A stretch of 64,000 bases of DNA from Cribrihabitans marinus (GTDB taxonomy: Bacteria > Pseudomonadota > Alphaproteobacteria > Rhodobacterales > Rhodobacteraceae): positions 434,001 through 498,000 of the forward strand of contig NZ_FNYD01000001.1 in assembly GCF_900109035.1 (NCBI RefSeq), written 5' to 3'. This document shows, in pieces, positions 26,424-35,179 of the stretch (positions are counted from its first letter, which is position 1; each line of letters opens with the position of its first letter). The translations under genes were made by a program, and so were the position numbers. Under the pieces are notes generated by a model. It worked only from the letters and a program-made list of their open reading frames with translations, was not told the DNA's origin and made no database searches.

Positions 26424-29400
26424 TCACAACTCCTCGACCGACATCACCCCTTCCAGCGATTTGATCGCGCCCTTGATCTGCGGATTGATCGGAAAATCCT
26501 GGCCCAGGTCCATCTCGACATCGCCCGGCAGGCCCGGCGCGATCAGGCAGAACTGAACCGGGCCTTTCGAGGCGCCGCGCGCTGCATTGGCGGCATCCTG
26601 AAGAACGCGGGCCACGGTGCCCACCGCATCCGCCTCGTCCACGAACACCCGCAGGCCGGTGGCCCCTGCCCCGGCCACAGCCGCGTCGATCGGCGCGATG
26701 GACCGGCCCAGCAGCTTGAGCTGATCCGATTCCTGCGTCGCCTCGGCGGTCACAACAACCTTGGCGCCGGTTTCCAGGAAATCGCGGCTCTTCTCCAGCG
26801 CCTCGGAAAACAGCGTGACCTCGAATGCGCCGGTCGGGTCGCTCATCTGGACAAAGGCGAAGCGGTTGCCGCGCGCGGATTTGCGCTCCTGCCGGCCGGC
26901 CACGACACCGGCGATCTTGGCGATCAGCGGGCCGGCGCGCACCTTCTCGGTGACGCCGTCCAGGGTCAGCACGTCCTGGCGCCTGAGGCTGGGCATGTAG
27001 TCGTCCAGCGGATGCCCCGACAGGTAGAAGCCGATCGCCTTGAACTCCTCGGCCAGGCGTTCGGCGGGCAGCCAGTCGGGGGTCTGCACCAGGCGCGGCT
27101 CGGGCAGATCCTCGCCCGCCTCGCCGAACAGCGACACCTGGTTCGAATTCTTCTGATCGTGCACAGCCGCAGAATAGGCCACCAGCGCGTCCAGGCTGTC
27201 GAACACGCGGCGCCGGTTCGGATCCAGTTGATCAAAGGCACCGGCACGGGCCAGCATCTCGAGCGGGCGCTTGCCGACGCGTTTCAGATCCACGCGGCGG
27301 GCGAAGTCATAGAGGGTGACGAACGCGCCGTCGCCGCGCGCCTCGGTCACCAGCCGCATCGCCTCGACACCCACATTCTTGAGCGCGCCGAGCGCATAGA
27401 CCAGTTCGCCGCCCTCCACATCGAATGTGGCCTGGCTGCGGTTCACGCAGGGCGGTACCCAGGGCAGGCCCAGCCCCTTGCGCACCTCTTCGAAATAGAC
27501 GCCCAGCTTGTCGGTCAGGTGCAGGTCGCAATTCATCACCCCGGCCATGAACTCGACCGGGTGGTTCGCCTTGAGCCAAGCGGTCTGGTAGCTGACCACC
27601 GCATAGGCGGCGGCGTGGGACTTGTTGAAGCCGTAATTGGCGAATTTCTCCAGCAGGTCGAACACCTCGCTGGCCTTGGGCTTGTCCACGCCGTTCTTCT
27701 TCGCGCCCTCGATGAACTTCGGGCGCTCGGCGTCCATCGCCTCCTTGATCTTCTTGCCCATGGCGCGGCGCAGCAGGTCGGCGCCGCCCAGACTGTAGCC
27801 GGCCATGACCTGCGCGATCTGCATCACCTGTTCCTGGTAGACGATGATGCCCTGCGTCTCTTCCAGGATGTCGTCGATCAGCGGGTGGATCGAGGTGATC
27901 TCGCGCTGGCCGTTCTTGACCTCGCAATAGGTGGGGATGTTCTCCATCGGGCCGGGACGGTAGAGCGCCACCAGCGCCACGATATCCTCGATGCAGTTGG
28001 GCTTCATGCGCTTGAGCGCATCCATCATGCCCGAGCTTTCCACCTGGAACACCGCGACAGTCTTGGCCCGCGAATAGAGCTCATAGGTCTTGGCGTCGTC
28101 CAGCGGGATCTGGCCGATGTCGTTCTCGGCCCCCTCGAAGGGCTGGTAGATCGTGCTGCCGTCCTGCGCCACATGCAGGTCGCGGCCGGACTTGTGGATG
28201 AGGTCGATGGCGTTCTGGATCACCGTGAGGGTCTTGAGCCCCAGGAAATCGAACTTGACCAGCCCGGCCTGCTCCACCCATTTCATGTTGAACTGCGTGG
28301 CCGGCATGTCCGAGCGCGGATCCTGGTAGAGCGGCACCAGAGCATCGAGCGGCCGGTCGCCGATCACCACGCCGGCGGCATGGGTCGAGGCGTTGCGCAG
28401 CAGGCCCTCGACCTGCTGGCCATAGGTCAGGAGGCGGTCCACCACCTCTTCCTCGCGCGCGGCCTCGCGCAGGCGCGGCTCGTCGCTCAGCGCCTTCTCG
28501 ATGCTGACCGGCTTGACCCCCTCCACCGGGATCATCTTGCTCAGGCGGTCCACCTGGCCATAGGGCATCTGCAACACCCGGCCGATATCGCGCACCGCCG
28601 CCTTGGACAGAAGCGCGCCGAAAGTGATGATCTGGCCCACCTTGTCGCGGCCGTATTTCTCCTGCACGTAGCGGATCACCTCTTCGCGGCGGTCCATGCA
28701 GAAGTCGATGTCGAAATCCGGCATGCTGACCCGCTCGGGGTTCAGGAACCGTTCGAACAGCAGGCTGTAGCGCAGCGGGTCCAGATCGGTGATGGTCAGC
28801 GCATAGGCCACCAGGCTGCCCGCGCCCGAGCCGCGCCCCGGCCCCACCGGAATGTCGTGATCCTTGGCCCATTTGATGAAATCGGCAACGATCAGGAAAT
28901 AGCCGGGAAAGCCCATCCCCTCGATGATGCCCAGTTCGAAATCCAGACGCTTCTGATACGCCTCGAGGCTGACCGCGTGCGGGATCACCGCCAGCCGCTT
29001 CTGCAGCCCCTCGTTGGCCTGGCGGCGCAGTTCCTCGACTTCGTCATCGGCGAACCTGGGCAGGATCGGGTCTCGCCTGCAGGCCATGAAGGCGCAACGG
29101 CGGGCAATCTCGACGGTGTTCTCCAGCGCCTCGGGCAGATCGGCGAACAGCGTCGCCATTTCCTGCGGGCTCTTGAAATAGTGCTGCGCGGTCAGGCGGC
29201 GGCGCGGATCCTGCTGGTCGACATAGGCGCCATCGGAGATGCAGATCAGCGCGTCATGTGCCTCGTACATGCCGGCCTCGGGGAAATAGACATCGTTTGT
29301 GGCGACCAGCGGCAGCGACTTGGCATAGGCCATCTCGATATGGCCGCGCTCGGTCAGCCGCTCGGCCTCGGGTGCGCCATCCTCGCCGGGATGACGCTGC

Positions 29401-29924
29401 AATTCGACATAGAGCCGGTCGGGAAAGGCCGCCGCCAGCCGATCCAGAAGCGCCTCGGCCGCCGGGCGTTGCCCCGCCTGCAACTGGCGCCCTATCGGCC
29501 CGTCCGGCCCGCCCGTCAGGCAGATGAGGCCGCCGGACAAGGCCTCGAGCTCGGCCAGCGTGACCTGCGGCAGCTGTCCGCGCTTGTCCACGTAGAGGCA
29601 GGTATTGAGGCGCATCAGGTTCTCATACCCCGCCTCGGACTGCGCCAGCAGGACAAGGGGCGCGGGCCGGTGGGGCTGTTCGCCGGGCGTTCGCTCGACA
29701 TAGGCCAGATCGACCTGGCAGCCGATGATCGGCTGGATGCCCGCGCCGCTGGCCGCGACCGAAAACTCCAGCGCGGCGAAGAGGTTGTTGGTGTCGGTGA
29801 CGGCCACCGCCGGCATCTCCATGCGCTTGCAGAGATCCGGCAGTTTCTTGAGCCGAACCGCCCCTTCCAGAAGCGAATACTCGGTGTGAACGCGCAGGTG
29901 GATGAATCGGGGATCGCTGCTCAT
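26424..29924 (-). CDS. dnaE: DNA polymerase III alpha subunit
   Basis: The replicative polymerase catalytic subunit. The 1166-residue protein opens with the PHP domain (FIHLRVHTEYSLLEGAV, ligand His9 and His13). The polymerase core has MPDFDIDFCMDRREEV (metal aspartates) and LVKFDFLGLKTLTVI (third Asp). A tandem HhH domain, the beta-clamp region and a C-terminal OB fold follow (KIAGVVAGRQERKSARGNRFAFVQMSDPTGAFE). The length fits DnaE1. The ATG at 29924 begins MSSDPRFIHLR. Confidence 0.97.
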   Translation of the reverse strand: MSSDPRFIHLRVHTEYSLLEGAVRLKKLPDLCKRMEMPAVAVTDTNNLFAALEFSVAASGAGIQPIIGCQVDLAYVERTPGEQPHRPAPLVLLAQSEAGYENLMRLNTCLYVDKRGQLPQVTLAELEALSGGLICLTGGPDGPIGRQLQAGQRPAAEALLDRLAAAFPDRLYVELQRHPGEDGAPEAERLTERGHIEMAYAKSLPLVATNDVYFPEAGMYEAHDALICISDGAYVDQQDPRRRLTAQHYFKSPQEMATLFADLPEALENTVEIARRCAFMACRRDPILPRFADDEVEELRRQANEGLQKRLAVIPHAVSLEAYQKRLDFELGIIEGMGFPGYFLIVADFIKWAKDHDIPVGPGRGSGAGSLVAYALTITDLDPLRYSLLFERFLNPERVSMPDFDIDFCMDRREEVIRYVQEKYGRDKVGQIITFGALLSKAAVRDIGRVLQMPYGQVDRLSKMIPVEGVKPVSIEKALSDEPRLREAAREEEVVDRLLTYGQQVEGLLRNASTHAAGVVIGDRPLDALVPLYQDPRSDMPATQFNMKWVEQAGLVKFDFLGLKTLTVIQNAIDLIHKSGRDLHVAQDGSTIYQPFEGAENDIGQIPLDDAKTYELYSRAKTVAVFQVESSGMMDALKRMKPNCIEDIVALVALYRPGPMENIPTYCEVKNGQREITSIHPLIDDILEETQGIIVYQEQVMQIAQVMAGYSLGGADLLRRAMGKKIKEAMDAERPKFIEGAKKNGVDKPKASEVFDLLEKFANYGFNKSHAAAYAVVSYQTAWLKANHPVEFMAGVMNCDLHLTDKLGVYFEEVRKGLGLPWVPPCVNRSQATFDVEGGELVYALGALKNVGVEAMRLVTEARGDGAFVTLYDFARRVDLKRVGKRPLEMLARAGAFDQLDPNRRRVFDSLDALVAYSAAVHDQKNSNQVSLFGEAGEDLPEPRLVQTPDWLPAERLAEEFKAIGFYLSGHPLDDYMPSLRRQDVLTLDGVTEKVRAGPLIAKIAGVVAGRQERKSARGNRFAFVQMSDPTGAFEVTLFSEALEKSRDFLETGAKVVVTAEATQESDQLKLLGRSIAPIDAAVAGAGATGLRVFVDEADAVGTVARVLQDAANAARGASKGPVQFCLIAPGLPGDVEMDLGQDFPINPQIKGAIKSLEGVMSVEEL

Positions 29925-30434
29925 GGCCCGACATTAGGGGCCGGTTCCGGCAGCGGAAAGCCGAAAGTGCCGGGCCCCGCAGCACCGGGTTCCGCCGCCG
30001 AAGCGAAAGGGCCGCTATCGGTTCTCTTGGAATTTTTGAAGCACCTTCGCGCCAACCGGAAGGAAACCCACCGGAATCGCGATGAAATTCCCGGCATTCC
30101 CTGCAAGTGGGCCGGCAAAAACGAAAAAATTCTGCGGCGCAGCATCGGTTTTTCTTGCCAGAGCGGCACGCGGCTTTCTAACGTGGCGGCACAACAATAG
30201 CCCGCTCGGCCTTCTCCGTCGCATCGGAGGCCGGGGCATATCGGGCCAACAGGGTACCGCGACCGGTTTCAAGTATGAACTTCACGTTTCTTCTGATCGG
30301 AGAGCGCGTTGCGCTGCGGGATGTGTCCGCGGGCGCGTCAGCATCCGACCGGCCGTGCGCCGAACGGCCTCAGGGCGCCGGGCCATGAGCGGCGTGGGAA
30401 GCGGCCGGGGCGACCAGCGGAAGGAGCCGCGCGC
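29925..30434. promoter_or_regulatory. 510-base divergent intergenic region, dnaE / ABC importer
   Basis: No gene is supported here. The stretch 30080-30160 is relatively AT-rich and holds the most promoter-like DNA for dnaE. The last 130 bases are GC-rich and lead into the GTG of the ABC ATPase with AAGGAG at 30421-30426. I saw no purine riboswitch core, although the importer family would suit one. Confidence 0.4.
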
Positions 30435-31952
30435 GTGAACACACCACTTCTGAGCCTACAAGGGCTGACCAAGGCCTATCCCGGCGTCGTGGCGAACGAC
30501 TCGGTATCCTTCGACATCGGCGAGGGCGAGGTCCATGCCCTGCTGGGCGAGAACGGCGCGGGGAAATCCACGCTGGTCAAGATGATCTATGGCCTGGTCA
30601 AGCCGGACAGCGGCAAGATGCTGTTGCGCGGCGCGGCTTTTGCGCCCAGCGAGCCGCGCGCGGCGCGGGCCGACGGCATCGCGATGGTGTTCCAGCATTT
30701 CTCGCTGTTCGATGCGCTGAACGTGGCCGAGAACATCGCGCTGGGGATGGAGAAGCCGCCCGCCCTGCGCGACCTGGCCGCGCGCATTCGCGAGGTCAGC
30801 GAGACCTATGGCCTGCCGCTCGATCCGTTCCGCACCGTGGGCGACCTCTCGGCGGGCGAGCGGCAGCGGGTCGAGATCATCCGCTGCCTGCTGCAGGATC
30901 CCAAGCTGCTGATCATGGACGAGCCGACCAGCGTCCTGACCCCGCAGGAGGTCGAGATCCTGTTCGAAACGCTCAAGAAACTGCGGTCCGAAGGCACCTC
31001 GATCCTCTATATCTCGCACAAGCTGGAGGAAATCCGCGCGCTCTGCGATGCGGCGACGATCCTGCGGCTGGGCAAGAATGTGGGCGAATGCGTGCCGTCC
31101 GAGACCTCGGCGCGGGACATGGCCGAATTGATGGTGGGCACCGTGCTGCAGACCCCGGAACGGGCCGGGCGCGCCTTCGGCGAGATGGCGCTGGACATCT
31201 CGGGCCTGTCGGTGCCCAGCCCCTCGGCCTTCGGCACGGCGCTCAAGAACGTGCACCTGGCGGTGCGCAAGGGCGAGGTGCTGGGCATCGGCGGAGTGGC
31301 CGGGAACGGGCAGGACGAGCTGCTGGGCGTGTTGTCGGGCGAGATCTTGACCGCGGCGGACGCGGTGAAGCTGATGGACCGGCCGATCGGGCGCCTGGGG
31401 CCGACCGCGCGGCGGCGGCTGGGCCTTCTGACCGCGCCCGAGGAGCGGCTGGGCCATGCGGCGGCGCCGAACATGAGCCTGACCGAGAACGCTCTGCTGA
31501 CCGGGTCGGTGCGCGAGGGGCTGGAGCGCAACGGCTTCCTGCGCTGGTCCGAGACACAGAGTTTCGCCGAGCGCATCATCGCGGAGTTCGACGTGCGCAC
31601 CCCGGGGCCGGAGAACGCGGCACGGTCGCTGTCGGGTGGCAACCTGCAGAAATTCGTGATCGGGCGCGAGGTGCTGCAGCGGCCCGAAGTGCTGGTCGTG
31701 AACCAGCCGACCTGGGGCGTGGATGCCTCGGCGGCGGCGGCGATCCGGCAGGCGCTGCTGGACCTGGCGGCCAAGGGAACGGCAGTGGTCTGCATCAGCC
31801 AGGACCTGGACGAGCTGATGGAGATCGCCGACAGCTTTGCCGCGCTGAACGAGGGCCGGCTGAGCGCGCCGCGCGAGACCGCGGACCTGTCGGTTGAGGA
31901 GATCGGCCTGATGATGGGCGGCGCGCATGGCATGGAGGTGGCGCATGTGTGA
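30435..31952 (+). CDS. ABC importer ATPase with two nucleotide-binding domains, purine/nucleoside type
   Basis: A 505-residue fused ATPase of the sugar/nucleoside (RbsA-YufO) type. The N-domain has Walker A GENGAGKST, signature LSAGERQRVEI and Walker B LLIMDEPTS. The C-domain is degenerate in Walker A (GVAGNGQDELL) but keeps LSGGNLQKFVIGRE. With the two permeases and the BMP-type binding protein downstream it forms a complete importer for nucleosides or purines (family inference). The start is GTG at 30435, eight bases after AAGGAG. Confidence 0.9.
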   Translation: MNTPLLSLQGLTKAYPGVVANDSVSFDIGEGEVHALLGENGAGKSTLVKMIYGLVKPDSGKMLLRGAAFAPSEPRAARADGIAMVFQHFSLFDALNVAENIALGMEKPPALRDLAARIREVSETYGLPLDPFRTVGDLSAGERQRVEIIRCLLQDPKLLIMDEPTSVLTPQEVEILFETLKKLRSEGTSILYISHKLEEIRALCDAATILRLGKNVGECVPSETSARDMAELMVGTVLQTPERAGRAFGEMALDISGLSVPSPSAFGTALKNVHLAVRKGEVLGIGGVAGNGQDELLGVLSGEILTAADAVKLMDRPIGRLGPTARRRLGLLTAPEERLGHAAAPNMSLTENALLTGSVREGLERNGFLRWSETQSFAERIIAEFDVRTPGPENAARSLSGGNLQKFVIGREVLQRPEVLVVNQPTWGVDASAAAAIRQALLDLAAKGTAVVCISQDLDELMEIADSFAALNEGRLSAPRETADLSVEEIGLMMGGAHGMEVAHV

Positions 31953-31959
31953 TATGTGC

Positions 31960-31993
31960 GGGCGCCTTCGGCGAGAGTATTTTCGAAAAGATG
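31960..31993 (+). repeat. Intergenic element with GGCGNGAGTATTTT motif (copy 2)
   Basis: GCGCC-TTCG-GGCG-type hairpin (CGCCTTCGGCG, 31965-31975) is followed by AGAGTATTTTCGAAAAGATGAAG. It lies between the ATPase and the first permease and matches the core of the element at 10804-10850. Confidence 0.55.
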
Positions 31994-32009
31994 AAGCCTG
32001 TGGGGGAAT

Positions 32010-33098
32010 GTGCCGATGATCGTGCTGGACAAACGGCCGCAGCCGTCGCGGGCCTGGTCGATGGCGACCCCGGTGGTGGCGGTGCTGGCGACGATGCTGT
32101 TCGGCGGGCTGCTGTTCGCGGCGCTTGGCAAGAACCCGGTCGAGGCGATCCGGACGATCTTCTGGGATCCGCTCTTTGGCGAGTTCGCTTTCTACTACCG
32201 CCCGCAGCTTCTGGTGAAGGGGGCGCCGCTGGTGCTGATCGCGATCGGCCTGTCGCTGGGGTTCCGCGCCGGGATCTGGAATATCGGCGCCGAGGGGCAA
32301 TACATCATCGGCGCGCTGATGGGCGCCGGCGTCGGGCTGGCCCTCTACCCGCTGGAAGCGTGGTACGTGTTTCCGCTGATGGTGATCGGCGGTGCGCTGG
32401 GCGGCTGGGTCTGGGCGATGATCCCGGCGGTGCTCAAGGTGCGGTTCGGCACCAACGAGATCCTGGTGTCGCTGATGCTGGTCTATGTGGCCGAGCAGCT
32501 GCTGGCCTCGATGTCTCTGGGGCTCATGAAGAACCCCGAGGGGTTCGGTTTTCCCGGCTCGCGCAACCTGCAGCAATATGAGAGCGCATATAATGCCGAA
32601 CTGATCGCCGGATCGGGGATGCATTGGGGCGTGGTGGCGGCGCTGATCGCGGTGATCTTTGCCTATGTGCTGCTGAACCGGCACATGCTGGGCTTTCACA
32701 TCCGGCTGACCGGCGAGGCACCGCGGGCGGCGAAATTCGCCGGCGTGCGGCCCGCGCGGCTGATCCTGTTCTGCCTCGGCGCCTCGGGCGCGCTGGCGGG
32801 GCTGGCGGGGCTGTTCGAGGTGTCGGGACCGGCGGGCGTGGTCAGCATCGACTTCAACGTGGGCTATGGCTTTACCGCGATCATCGTGGCGTTCCTGGGC
32901 CGGCTGCACCCGGTGGGCATTCTGTTGGCGGGCGGGCTGATGGCGCTGACCTATATCGGCGGCGAGATCGCGCAGTCGAACCTGGGCCTGCCCGCCGCCG
33001 CGATCCAGGTGTTCCAGGGGATGCTTCTGTTCTTCCTGCTGGCGCTGGACCTGTTGACCAACTACCGCGTCCGCGCGGCCTGGAGCGAGGTGGCCTGA
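32010..33098 (+). CDS. ABC importer permease 1 (BPD_transp_2 / nucleoside)
   Basis: A 362-residue inner-membrane protein with eight to ten hydrophobic helices. LGFRAGIWNIGAEGQ and GLNPRAA-like APRAAKFAGV are the family signatures for contact with the ATPase. It follows the ATPase after a 57-base gap containing the repeat element, and is two bases from the second permease. The two permeases would form the membrane channel for a nucleoside or purine. An ATG at 32016 is an alternative start. Confidence 0.9.
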   Translation: MPMIVLDKRPQPSRAWSMATPVVAVLATMLFGGLLFAALGKNPVEAIRTIFWDPLFGEFAFYYRPQLLVKGAPLVLIAIGLSLGFRAGIWNIGAEGQYIIGALMGAGVGLALYPLEAWYVFPLMVIGGALGGWVWAMIPAVLKVRFGTNEILVSLMLVYVAEQLLASMSLGLMKNPEGFGFPGSRNLQQYESAYNAELIAGSGMHWGVVAALIAVIFAYVLLNRHMLGFHIRLTGEAPRAAKFAGVRPARLILFCLGASGALAGLAGLFEVSGPAGVVSIDFNVGYGFTAIIVAFLGRLHPVGILLAGGLMALTYIGGEIAQSNLGLPAAAIQVFQGMLLFFLLALDLLTNYRVRAAWSEVA

Positions 33099-33099
33099 G

Positions 33100-34020
33100 A
33101 TGGACCTGTCCGCAATCAATCCCGTCCTGCTGGTGGCTTCGCTGATGGTCGCCGCCACACCGATCCTGCTGGCCGGGATCGGCGAGCTGGTGGTCGAGAA
33201 ATCCGGCGTGCTGAACCTCGGTGTCGAGGGGATGATGATCACCGGCGCGATCTGCGGCTTTGCCGTGACGGTCGAGACCGGCTCGCCCGCCTTGGGCTTC
33301 GTGGCCGCGGCGGTGGGCGGAGCGCTTCTGTCACTGCTCTTCGCGGTGCTGACCCAGGTGGCGCTGGCCAACCAGGTGGCGAGCGGGCTGGCGCTGACGC
33401 TGTTCGGGCTGGGGCTGAGCGCGCTGATGGGCCAGGGCTATGTGGGCATCAAGCCGCCCTCGACGCCGAAGCTGGACATCCCGGTGCTGAGCGACCTGCC
33501 GGTGGTGGGCCGGATCCTGTTCGGGCATGACCTGGTGCTGTACCTGGGCATCGCCCTGGTCGCGGCGGTCTGGGCGACGCTGAAATACACCCGCGCCGGT
33601 CTGATCCTGCGCGCGGTGGGCGAGAACCACGACGCCGCCCACGCGCTGGGCTACAAGGTGATCCGCATCCGCACGCTGGCCATCCTGTTCGGCGGCGCCT
33701 GCGCGGGGCTGGGCGGGGCCTATATCAGCCTGGTGCGCGTGCCGCAGTGGACGGAAGGGATGACCGCCGGCGTCGGCTGGATCGCGCTGGCGCTGGTGGT
33801 CTTCGCCAGCTGGAAGCCGTGGCGCGTGCTGCTGGGCGCCTATCTGTTCGGCGGCGTGACCGTGGTGCAGCTGAACCTGCAGGCGGCGGGCGTTGCCATT
33901 CCGGTCGAGTATCTGGCAATGTCGCCCTATCTGGTGACGATCCTGGTGCTCGTGATCCTGTCCGCCGACAAGAGCCGTGCACCGGCATCGCTCGGCCGGT
34001 CATTCCACGCCGCGCATTGA
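33100..34020 (+). CDS. ABC importer permease 2 (BPD_transp_2 / nucleoside)
   Basis: A 306-residue inner-membrane protein with about eight helices. The N-terminal segment VVEKSGVLNLGVEGMMI and the cytoplasmic GENHDAAHALGYKVIR are the usual signatures of the second nucleoside-type permease. It starts just after the first permease and is followed 34 bases later by the binding protein. Confidence 0.9.
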   Translation: MDLSAINPVLLVASLMVAATPILLAGIGELVVEKSGVLNLGVEGMMITGAICGFAVTVETGSPALGFVAAAVGGALLSLLFAVLTQVALANQVASGLALTLFGLGLSALMGQGYVGIKPPSTPKLDIPVLSDLPVVGRILFGHDLVLYLGIALVAAVWATLKYTRAGLILRAVGENHDAAHALGYKVIRIRTLAILFGGACAGLGGAYISLVRVPQWTEGMTAGVGWIALALVVFASWKPWRVLLGAYLFGGVTVVQLNLQAAGVAIPVEYLAMSPYLVTILVLVILSADKSRAPASLGRSFHAAH

Positions 34021-34054
34021 CACTGAATTCAACACACCAACTGGGGAGAAACTC

Positions 34055-35128
34055 ATGAAACTGACCAAACTACTCGCAACCGGCGCCGTGGCGCTGGGTC
34101 TTGCGACCGGCGCATGGGCGCAGGACAAGACAAAGGTGGGCTTCGTCTATGTCGGCCCCGTCGGCGACGGCGGCTGGACCTATGAACACGACAAGGGCCG
34201 CCAGGCGGTCGAAAAGGAATTCGGAGACAAGGTCGAGACCGTGTTCGTCGAAAGCGTGCCCGAGGGCCCCGATGCCGAGCGGGTGATGACGCAGATGGCG
34301 CTGGACGGCGCCGACCTGATCTTCACCACTTCCTTCGGTTACATGGACCCGACCATCAACGTCGCCAAGAAGTTCCCGGACGTGAAATTCGAGCACGCCA
34401 CCGGCTACAAGACCGCGCCCAACGTGTCGGTCTATTCCGCCCGCTTCTACGAGGGGCGCGCGGTGCAGGGCCACATCGCCGGCAAGATGACGGAATCCAA
34501 CATCGTGGGCTATATCGGCTCCTACCCGATCCCCGAAGTGGTCCGCGGCATCAACTCGGCCTTCATCCACGCCAGGAAGGCCAACCCGGACGTGCAGTTC
34601 AAGATCGTCTGGGCCTATACCTGGTTCGACCCCGCGAAAGAGGCCGACGCGGCCAAGGTGCTGATCGAACAGGGCGCCGACGTGATCCTGCAGCACACTG
34701 ATTCCACTGCCCCGCAGGCCGCCGCGCAGGATGCGGGCAACGTGATCACCTTCGGCCAGGCCTCGGATATGTCCGAATACAAGCCCAAGCCGCGCGTGAG
34801 CTCGATCATCGACAACTGGGCGCCCTATTACATCGCGCGCACCCAGGCGGTAATGGACGGCACCTGGGAGAGCACCAGCACCTGGGACGGCATCCGCGAG
34901 GGCATGGTCGAGATCGGCGAGATCACCGACGCGGTTCCGGCGGATGTCAAGGAAGAGGCGGTCGCGCTGATGAACAGCATCGCCAATGGCGAATACCACC
35001 CGTTCACCGGGCCGCTGAAAAAGCAGGACGGCAGCGACTGGCTGGCCGAGGGCGAGACCGCCGATGACGGTACGCTGGCCGGCATGAACTTCTATGTCGA
35101 AGGACTGGAAGGCGAGATCCCGCAATAA
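34055..35128 (+). CDS. BMP-family (basic membrane lipoprotein) ABC substrate-binding protein
   Basis: A 357-residue periplasmic protein. A clear signal peptide ends GAWA-QDKTK (about 22), without a lipobox Cys. The mature part begins KVGFVYVGPVGDGGWTYEHD, the BMP/PnrA hallmark, and continues with GADLIFTTSFGYMDP and HIAGKMTESNIVGYIGSYP. Relatives bind purine nucleosides. The ATG at 34055 has GGGGAG. It is the last gene of the importer and is followed by a terminator. Confidence 0.9.
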   Translation: MKLTKLLATGAVALGLATGAWAQDKTKVGFVYVGPVGDGGWTYEHDKGRQAVEKEFGDKVETVFVESVPEGPDAERVMTQMALDGADLIFTTSFGYMDPTINVAKKFPDVKFEHATGYKTAPNVSVYSARFYEGRAVQGHIAGKMTESNIVGYIGSYPIPEVVRGINSAFIHARKANPDVQFKIVWAYTWFDPAKEADAAKVLIEQGADVILQHTDSTAPQAAAQDAGNVITFGQASDMSEYKPKPRVSSIIDNWAPYYIARTQAVMDGTWESTSTWDGIREGMVEIGEITDAVPADVKEEAVALMNSIANGEYHPFTGPLKKQDGSDWLAEGETADDGTLAGMNFYVEGLEGEIPQ

Positions 35129-35155
35129 GCGGGCGCCTCAGGCAAGCAGACTGAG

Positions 35156-35179
35156 CCCCGCCCTCGTGGCGGGGTTTTT
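35156..35179 (+). terminator. Rho-independent terminator of the ABC importer
   Basis: CCCCGCC (35156-35162) pairs with GGCGGGG (35168-35174) around CTCGT, followed by TTTTT. It stands just before the end of the convergent cyclase gene. Confidence 0.9.

Noticed and set aside
30080-30160. Possible purine riboswitch ahead of the ABC importer
   Set aside because: I looked for the conserved junction core and two pairing loops but saw none; the leader is only GC-rich sequence.
27012-30200. A 1062-codon open frame on the plus strand across dnaE
   Set aside because: It is antisense to the well-supported dnaE and lacks any recognisable domain.
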